A stretch of 10,049 bases of DNA, from assembly GCA_029007575.1 (NCBI GenBank), contig JAQXIB010000267.1:1-10049 (forward strand). Direction: 5' to 3'. How positions within the stretch are numbered: the first letter of the stretch is position 1; each line of letters opens with the position of its first letter. Position numbers and translations under genes: made by a program. The DNA is from Clostridiales bacterium. Its GTDB lineage: Bacteria > Bacillota > Clostridia > Oscillospirales > Ruminococcaceae. Below, piece after piece: positions 5,771 to 10,049 of this stretch. The notes below the pieces were generated by a model, which ran no database searches, was not told where the DNA came from, and worked only from the letters and a program-made list of their open reading frames with translations.

Positions 5771-6952
5771 TTACAATAGCCTATGAATATAGTTTATGAT
5801 CTTATATTTCAGATTGTTAAACCACATCTTGATTTTATCCCACAACGAATATTTGATTTCGGTAATATCCCGCTGTACATCCTCAGCCGCAATCAGCGTG
5901 GCAGTGCCGATCTCTTCTCCGTCAAGATACAACTCGATTTTGCCAACCACATCGCCCGCCTGGATCGGCGCATAATAAAAATGTTCCGCAATCACTTTTT
6001 GGGTAATATCCTGCAGCTTATTTTCTTCCACATTCACCATCGTCGCAGTCAGCGGCACGACACCGACCTTGGCAGATTTTCCGCCGACCACATTTAATTG
6101 AATATCTTCATATTTGACATCATATTGCTGTGGTTTGACACCATTAAAGCCATAATTAAACATCAGGGTGTGATCCTGCCAGTCGTTCGGCGCATTTAAA
6201 GTGACTGCGATCAAGGTGACGCCGTCCCGCTCCGCCGCCGAAACCAGACAGCGTCCCGATTTTTTGGTGAATCCGGTCTTGACCCCGATAGCGCCCTTGT
6301 ATTCATTCAATAAACGATTGTGGTTTTTCAACCACCGTTCGTAAGGCGGATTTCCAAATTCCACCTTGGCAATATTACGGGAGCAAATATCCTGAAAAGC
6401 ATTGTTTTTTAATGCGACTCGGGCGAGCTTTGCCATATCATGCGCAGTAGAATAATGTTGTTCATCATCCAGTCCGGACGGCGTGACAAAATGAGAATTG
6501 GTCATGCCGATCGCTGCCGCGCGTTGATTCATCATCGCTGCAAATTCCGCAATACTTCCGCCGATCCGCACTGCCGCCGCATTAGCGGCATCGTTGCCGG
6601 AAGGAAGCAGCATCCCGCATGCCAATGTACGCAATGACGCGCTGTCTCCTGACTGCAAGCCCATCGACGAGCCTTCCACCTGAATTGCTTTTTCATCCAC
6701 GACGAACAATTCATCCAGATTGTCAGACTCCAAGGTGATCAAGGCGGTCAAAATTTTAGTGGTACTTGCCATCGGAAGCTGCATATCTTTATTCTTTGCA
6801 AACAGCACTCTGCCGGTATCTGCTTCTATTAAAACGGCAGCTTTTGCCGAAACAGACAGCCCTTCCGCCACAGCATTTGAAGAAGCAAACGGCAGAACAG
6901 AAAAAAGTAACAGCGTTGTGAAAAAACAAAGAAAAAGCTTTTTTTGCATCAT
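5771..6952 (-). CDS. D-alanyl-D-alanine carboxypeptidase, peptidase S11 (DacF/DacB type)
   Basis: This penicillin-binding protein trims the terminal D-Ala from peptidoglycan stem peptides outside the membrane. An N-terminal signal peptide (MMQKKLFLCFFTTLLLF onward) probably ends after Ala-Val-Ala. The three active-site motifs are present in the expected order, numbered from an upstream in-frame ATG at 6964: STTK (67-70, nucleophile Ser67), SGN (122-124) and KTG (229-231). A PBP5-type C-terminal beta domain follows, and the last 20 or so residues (KIKMWFNNLKYKIINYIHRLL) form an amphipathic helix that likely anchors it to the membrane. I place the start at 6952 because AAAGGA directly abuts the ATG at 6964, leaving no spacing, but lies 12 bases before 6952; the ATG at 6949 is also possible. 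Neighbouring gerW and the Clostridial gene order suggest a role in spore cortex or general wall maturation. I cannot separate DacF from DacB by sequence alone. Confidence 0.95.
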   Translation of the reverse strand: MMQKKLFLCFFTTLLLFSVLPFASSNAVAEGLSVSAKAAVLIEADTGRVLFAKNKDMQLPMASTTKILTALITLESDNLDELFVVDEKAIQVEGSSMGLQSGDSASLRTLACGMLLPSGNDAANAAAVRIGGSIAEFAAMMNQRAAAIGMTNSHFVTPSGLDDEQHYSTAHDMAKLARVALKNNAFQDICSRNIAKVEFGNPPYERWLKNHNRLLNEYKGAIGVKTGFTKKSGRCLVSAAERDGVTLIAVTLNAPNDWQDHTLMFNYGFNGVKPQQYDVKYEDIQLNVVGGKSAKVGVVPLTATMVNVEENKLQDITQKVIAEHFYYAPIQAGDVVGKIELYLDGEEIGTATLIAAEDVQRDITEIKYSLWDKIKMWFNNLKYKIINYIHRLL

Positions 6953-6964
6953 AAAAACGGTCAT

Positions 6965-7176
6965 TCCTTTCCGCGAATTTGCATGAACAAAGCTTCACAA
7001 TTCAAAAGCCTGTATTTTGACTCAATACTGTGAAATCCATTTACATGTATTTTCGTTCACACATTCTCCGCCGATAAAACCCGCAAAACCGCAGAAGTCG
7101 GATTTTTTCTTCCGCCATGCCGCTTTGCCATATCCATTAATACTTATGCAAATAAAGCTTGTATTTATTTGTTATA
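6965..7176 (-). other. 212-bp gap between gerW and the carboxypeptidase gene
   Basis: This is the longest non-coding gap within the cluster. It holds an AT-rich hairpin next to the gerW stop (7149-7171). A relatively GC-rich stretch of about 90 bp (roughly 7040-7135) stays open in several minus-strand frames, but no frame has a convincing start with a ribosome binding site. I found no clear sigma-A promoter. A sporulation-sigma promoter is plausible from context but I cannot identify one confidently. Confidence 0.5.
7149..7171 (-). other. AT-rich hairpin after gerW
   Basis: A perfect 8-bp stem pairs CAAATAAA (7149-7156) with TTTATTTG (7164-7171) across a 7-nt loop, starting 5 bases after the gerW stop on the minus strand. 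It has almost no GC and no following T-run, so it is at best a weak terminator or an RNA 3'-end stabiliser. Confidence 0.35.
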
Positions 7177-7599
7177 TTATTCTTTGTCTTTGTCTTTTTT
7201 CTCTTTAGCCTCTTTTTTAGAGGCTCCGGATACCAAGCCGGAAATTTTATCGATCACGTCCGGTACCATGTTAACCATTTTGTCGGCTGTGTTGGAGCTC
7301 AAAGACATTTGCAGCAATTTGACATCTCCGTTTGAAACCACCAAAAATGCCAACGGATTGATCGAAATGCCTGCTCCCGCGCCGCCGCCGAACAGATCTT
7401 TGGCGGTGTTTTTAGTTGGCCAGTCAGAACCGCCCGAACCGAAACCGAAAGACACCTTGGATACCGGAATAATCACAGTACCGTCCGGCGTAGTGATCGG
7501 ATCACCGATGATGGTGTTGACATCGATCATCTCCCGAATCTTCTGCATTGCTGTGCCCATCATCCCCTGTATCGGATGTTCCTGCTTATTTTCATTCAT
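7177..7599 (-). CDS. gerW: GerW family sporulation protein (YtfJ)
   Basis: This 140-residue protein is clearly the GerW/YtfJ family. The core signature spans MIDVNTIIGDPITTPDGTVI (24-43) and IPVSKVSFGFGSGG (44-57), followed by a glycine-rich loop FGGGAGAGISINPLAFLVV (70-88). The C terminus is a Lys/Glu-rich tail. In Bacillus subtilis YtfJ is made in the forespore and is needed for normal germination through the lysozyme-sensitive/GerW pathway; its biochemical activity is not settled. The start is firm: AGGAGGT ends 7 bases before the ATG. It lies 39 bp after a DUF2953 gene, the same partnership as ytfI-ytfJ in Bacillus, which supports both assignments and indicates that the organism (or its lineage) forms spores. 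Confidence 0.96.
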   Translation of the reverse strand: MNENKQEHPIQGMMGTAMQKIREMIDVNTIIGDPITTPDGTVIIPVSKVSFGFGSGGSDWPTKNTAKDLFGGGAGAGISINPLAFLVVSNGDVKLLQMSLSSNTADKMVNMVPDVIDKISGLVSGASKKEAKEKKDKDKE

Positions 7600-7638
7600 T
7601 TCAATGACCTCCTGTTTTTTATTCTATCTTTCGGGCAG

Positions 7639-8406
7639 CTAGGCTGCCGCTTTTCTTTCCGCCTGATTGACCGTTTCTTCGTTTTCCTTTGCTCTTTTAA
7701 AAGTATTTACCAATAGATTGAAAAACATACGAACAGCCGCAAAAACCACTACAAACACCTGTATCTTTAAAATCCCCTCTGCCGAAACCTGTGTTTCGGG
7801 AGCGGTAAAATCAACAGCAATATTGATCTTTTTGCATTTGATCGTCAAAAAATTCCGCAGAGTCGCTAAACCACCATATACAGCCGCATTCCAATGTCCA
7901 AACCGAATCGCCGTTTCATCCGGTTCTTCGCCGCCGACCACCGCATGCAGAGAAAAATCGGTAATTTTTACATGACGCAGCATAAATTGAGTGGGACGCA
8001 CCACCGAATGAACAATATCGATCATCAAAAAGAAGGTTTCTTTCCACGTTCTTTCTTCCGTTTGTTCTTTTTTCTGTCCGGAAGACTTCTTTTTGCCGGA
8101 AATTGCTGTCTGATCGGATGACGAAGAAGCATTGTTTTTTGCTTTACGCGATTTGACATCGGGTTTAACGGTTTTGGTATCCGAATCGACCGATTCTTGT
8201 TCTTCCTCTATGCCGTGTTCAACGTCCTCCGCCATCTCTTTTCCCGCTTTTTTAATCTTCTTTGGATAGAGTTTCAATTTAAACATCAGCACGCCGAAAT
8301 GAAGATTCAAATCTTCATTTTCCAATTGAAAAAACAGCTTTAAAGGCAGCAGCATTATGCCAATCAGCAGCAACAACACACAAGCGATTACGATCAGCGT
8401 AGTCAA
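7639..8406 (-). CDS. DUF2953 membrane protein (YtfI-like)
   Basis: This 255-residue protein has an N-terminal membrane segment (residues about 3-20, LIVIACVLLLLIGIMLL). Residues about 50-120 form a long, highly charged Lys/Glu/Ser region, probably disordered. A C-terminal region with the DUF2953 features contains DETAIRFGHWNAAVYGGLATL, then a strand-rich part and a final hydrophobic stretch (KIQVFVVVFAAVRMFFNLLV). DUF2953 has no established biochemical role; Bacillus YtfI is encoded next to YtfJ and is linked to sporulation by context. The start codon is TTG, not ATG. It is supported by AGGGGG about 9 bases upstream, the absence of any nearby in-frame ATG, and the membrane segment that begins right after it. 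The gene lies 37 bp after scpB and 39 bp before gerW, consistent with one transcript. Confidence 0.9.
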   Translation of the reverse strand: MTTLIVIACVLLLLIGIMLLPLKLFFQLENEDLNLHFGVLMFKLKLYPKKIKKAGKEMAEDVEHGIEEEQESVDSDTKTVKPDVKSRKAKNNASSSSDQTAISGKKKSSGQKKEQTEERTWKETFFLMIDIVHSVVRPTQFMLRHVKITDFSLHAVVGGEEPDETAIRFGHWNAAVYGGLATLRNFLTIKCKKINIAVDFTAPETQVSAEGILKIQVFVVVFAAVRMFFNLLVNTFKRAKENEETVNQAERKAAA

Positions 8407-8443
8407 CGATACCGCCCCCTTTCAACCAATCCTTTCAGCTATA

Positions 8444-9043
8444 TCAAGACTCAGCCGCTTCTTCCTGCGCAGATTGTTCCTCAGCCAGCTTCCGATCCTC
8501 TACTACCTCATCCAGCATCACCTGACCGTTCTCGTCCGGAAGCGGAGGCAGCTTGTCCAATCCCGACAATCCGAAGCAGCGAAGAAAGTTCATCGAAGTT
8601 TTATAGGAGATCGGACGTCCCGGAACATCCAAGCGCCCGGCTTCTTCGACCAGCCCCTTTTCTACCAGATTATTGACAATCTGAGAGCTTTCTACACCCC
8701 TGACCTGTTCCACAAAGCTTTTTGTGACCGGCTGATTATAAGCAATGATCGCCAGCACTTCCATTGCCGCCTGAGACAACGGAATGTTTTTCTTGATTTC
8801 CAAGGCTTTTTTGACATAATCCGCAAAATCCGGATTGGTACACATTTGAAAACTGTCGTTGAGCTCTACGATGCAAATACCGCTCTGCTCCGTTTTTTTT
8901 CTGTCCTGCAAGGTTTTACAAATTTTATATACCGTTTCTTCCTCCACTTCAACGGTATCCGCCAAGCGCTTCACTGAAATCGGTTCACCGCTCGCAAATA
9001 AAATTGCTTCTATCGCCGCCTCCGTTTGTTTGATGTTCATCAT
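8444..9043 (-). CDS. scpB: Segregation and condensation protein B
   Basis: This 199-residue protein is the kleisin-interacting subunit of the SMC-ScpAB condensin, which organises and segregates the chromosome. It has two winged-helix domains: the N-terminal one starts at IEAILFASGEPISVKRLA (about 11-28), and the second contains LSQAAMEVLAIIAYNQPVTKS (about 89-109), the hallmark ScpB sequence, followed by ESSQIVNNLVEKGLVEEAGR and the PGRPISYKTSMNFLRCFGL segment. The acidic tail after about residue 168 is probably disordered. Length is normal for the family. Two adjacent ATGs (9043 and 9040) follow GGAAGGA; the second has slightly better spacing, so the first Met may be extra. It lies 23 bp after scpA, the standard pairing. 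Confidence 0.97.
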   Translation of the reverse strand: MMNIKQTEAAIEAILFASGEPISVKRLADTVEVEEETVYKICKTLQDRKKTEQSGICIVELNDSFQMCTNPDFADYVKKALEIKKNIPLSQAAMEVLAIIAYNQPVTKSFVEQVRGVESSQIVNNLVEKGLVEEAGRLDVPGRPISYKTSMNFLRCFGLSGLDKLPPLPDENGQVMLDEVVEDRKLAEEQSAQEEAAES

Positions 9044-9066
9044 TTATCCTTCCAACCTGTTCTATT

Positions 9067-9783
9067 TTAATTATCGGCTTGTCCGGCACGCTTCGTCCGG
9101 TCAAAATACACATAAGTATTATCGTCGCTGATCGTAATCCGCTTGGATTTAATCAGCTCCAGCATTGCCAAAAAAGTGGCGATCATCTCGGAACGATCTC
9201 CGGTTGTAAAAAACTGATCATATTCTACTTTGCCGCTGTTATAAAGCTTGCGCAATACAAAAATGATCCGTGAAGTGACCGAAACCATTCGTTTTGTCAC
9301 GATCCCCGAAAAAGCAGAAGCCGGCGGCGGCAGCTTGCGTTTGGCCTTTCCGATGACGTCCAGATAGGCAAACAGCAGTTCGTCCGACATATGCTCCCGC
9401 GTATATGTTTTGTCAATCGGGATTTTCTCCGGCTGACGGACAAAGATGTTATATCCGTTGTTTTGCAGCGCCAATCTGGCTGCCGCAGCTTTACAAGCCT
9501 GATATTCAAGCAATTGTCCGGTTAGTTCTTTTTTCAGATCATCCGCTTCCTCGTGGCGCGGCAAAAGCGATACCGTCTTAATATAAACCAGTCTGGCAGC
9601 CATTTCTAAAAATTCGCTTGTAACCTCTAAATCCGCCATTTTCATTTCTGCAATAGCATCCATATATTGCTCCAAAAGCTTCGATATCTCAATATCATTG
9701 ATATTCAGCTTATGCTTTGATATCAAATGAAGCAGCAAATCCAGCGGTCCTTCAAACACATCCAATTTGAAATTCAGTTGCAT
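9067..9783 (-). CDS. scpA: Segregation and condensation protein A (kleisin)
   Basis: This 238-residue kleisin bridges the SMC ATPase heads and binds ScpB. The N-terminal domain carries the family hallmark FEGPLDLLLHLISKHKLNINDI (about 10-31) and then EFLEMAARLVYIKTVSLLP (about 57-75). The middle region is less conserved. The C-terminal winged helix (about 178-230, including FLAMLELIKSKRITI) docks on an SMC head. Length is typical. AAAGGA lies about 12 bases before the ATG, a little long but with no better in-frame start before an upstream stop codon. It follows the site-2 protease gene by 79 bp, an order common in Clostridia. Confidence 0.97.
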   Translation of the reverse strand: MQLNFKLDVFEGPLDLLLHLISKHKLNINDIEISKLLEQYMDAIAEMKMADLEVTSEFLEMAARLVYIKTVSLLPRHEEADDLKKELTGQLLEYQACKAAAARLALQNNGYNIFVRQPEKIPIDKTYTREHMSDELLFAYLDVIGKAKRKLPPPASAFSGIVTKRMVSVTSRIIFVLRKLYNSGKVEYDQFFTTGDRSEMIATFLAMLELIKSKRITISDDNTYVYFDRTKRAGQADN

Positions 9784-9862
9784 TTTTGTGATAAATCCTT
9801 TCCGCTTTTGTCAAAATCATCCTTTAAACGCTGAGACAAAAGTTTCACGACTGAACCGGTCA

Positions 9863-10049
9863 TCAATGTATCAGCAATTTTCCGATAATATCAATAAATC
9901 CGGTCAGAAAATCCAGCAGATAAAACACTTTATTGGTCAACCAGCCCAGCGGCACATCCAACACATTGGTGAACATGATCACGGCAAAAAAAGCGATCAT
10001 AATATAACGCTCGTACTGCATGATCTGAAAGTATATCTTTTCGGGCAGA
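9863..10049 (-). CDS. Site-2 protease family (M50) membrane metalloprotease, C-terminal fragment
   Basis: Only the last 62 codons are inside the window; the start lies beyond position 10049. The fragment begins LPEKIYFQIMQYERYIM, the segment that follows the last conserved metal-site region in short Firmicutes M50 proteases encoded next to scpA. It then has two hydrophobic stretches (IAFFAVIMFTNVL and VFYLLDFLTGFIDIIGKLL) and ends at TGA 9863-9865, with a second TGA directly after. The zinc-binding HExxH and LDG motifs are not visible because they lie upstream. Proteins of this family cleave substrates within the membrane. The substrate of the scpA-linked version is not known. Confidence 0.85.
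   Translation of the reverse strand, partial: LPEKIYFQIMQYERYIMIAFFAVIMFTNVLDVPLGWLTNKVFYLLDFLTGFIDIIGKLLIH

Noticed and set aside
7120..7155. GCATA motif as a sporulation sigma (F/G) -35 element upstream of the carboxypeptidase gene
   Set aside because: No matching -10 sequence is found at the expected distance, so the call would rest on context alone.
8357..8977. Plus-strand open frame of 206 codons opposite scpB
   Set aside because: scpB on the other strand is unambiguous over the same bases. The plus frame has no ribosome binding site or known motif.

Overview
The window looks like a chromosomal segment of a low-to-mid GC, endospore-forming member of the Clostridia. My best guess is the Oscillospirales/Ruminococcaceae side of the class, inferred from gene content and not proven. 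Pointers are a GerW (YtfJ) sporulation protein, the scpA-scpB-DUF2953-gerW-dac-rluB gene order, Firmicutes-type GGAGG/AAAGGA ribosome binding sites, and a consensus sigma-A promoter. Every convincing gene lies on the minus strand, so transcription runs from high to low coordinates.

Region A (10049 to 4542) is a housekeeping and sporulation cluster. In transcription order it holds the C-terminal end of a site-2 (M50) membrane protease, scpA, scpB, a DUF2953 membrane protein (TTG start), gerW, a D-Ala-D-Ala carboxypeptidase of the DacF/DacB type, an RluB/RsuA-type pseudouridine synthase, and a small unrecognised protein with a GNAT-like look. The themes are chromosome segregation (ScpAB loads onto SMC), cell-wall or cortex maturation, spore formation and ribosome modification. 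Gaps are short (17 to about 80 bp) except for 212 bp between gerW and the carboxypeptidase. No strong terminator is seen after the last gene.

Region B (4541 to 956) starts with a strong promoter (TTGTTA, 17 bp spacer, TATAAT) and a leader of about 160 nt. It encodes three biotin-dependent proteins: a compact acyl-CoA carboxyltransferase (12S/MmdA-like), a biotin carrier protein (1.3S-like), and a pyruvate/oxaloacetate carboxyltransferase (5S/OadA-like). A Rho-independent terminator closes the unit. The membrane pump subunit (OadB), OadG and a biotin carboxylase are all absent locally, so the set resembles a soluble transcarboxylase that moves a carboxyl group between an acyl-CoA and pyruvate/oxaloacetate.

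Region C (955 to 144) holds a secreted lipoprotein with a Ser/Thr-rich spacer and its own terminator. Region D (2 to 127) has no gene. It consists of three long perfect inverted repeats laid end to end with no spacer, and is the least explained structure in the window.

I see no tRNA, rRNA, CRISPR array, insertion sequence, phage gene or defence system. Most of the window is ordinary core genome. The points worth following up are the hairpin cluster, the pump-less carboxyltransferase trio and the leader of that operon.
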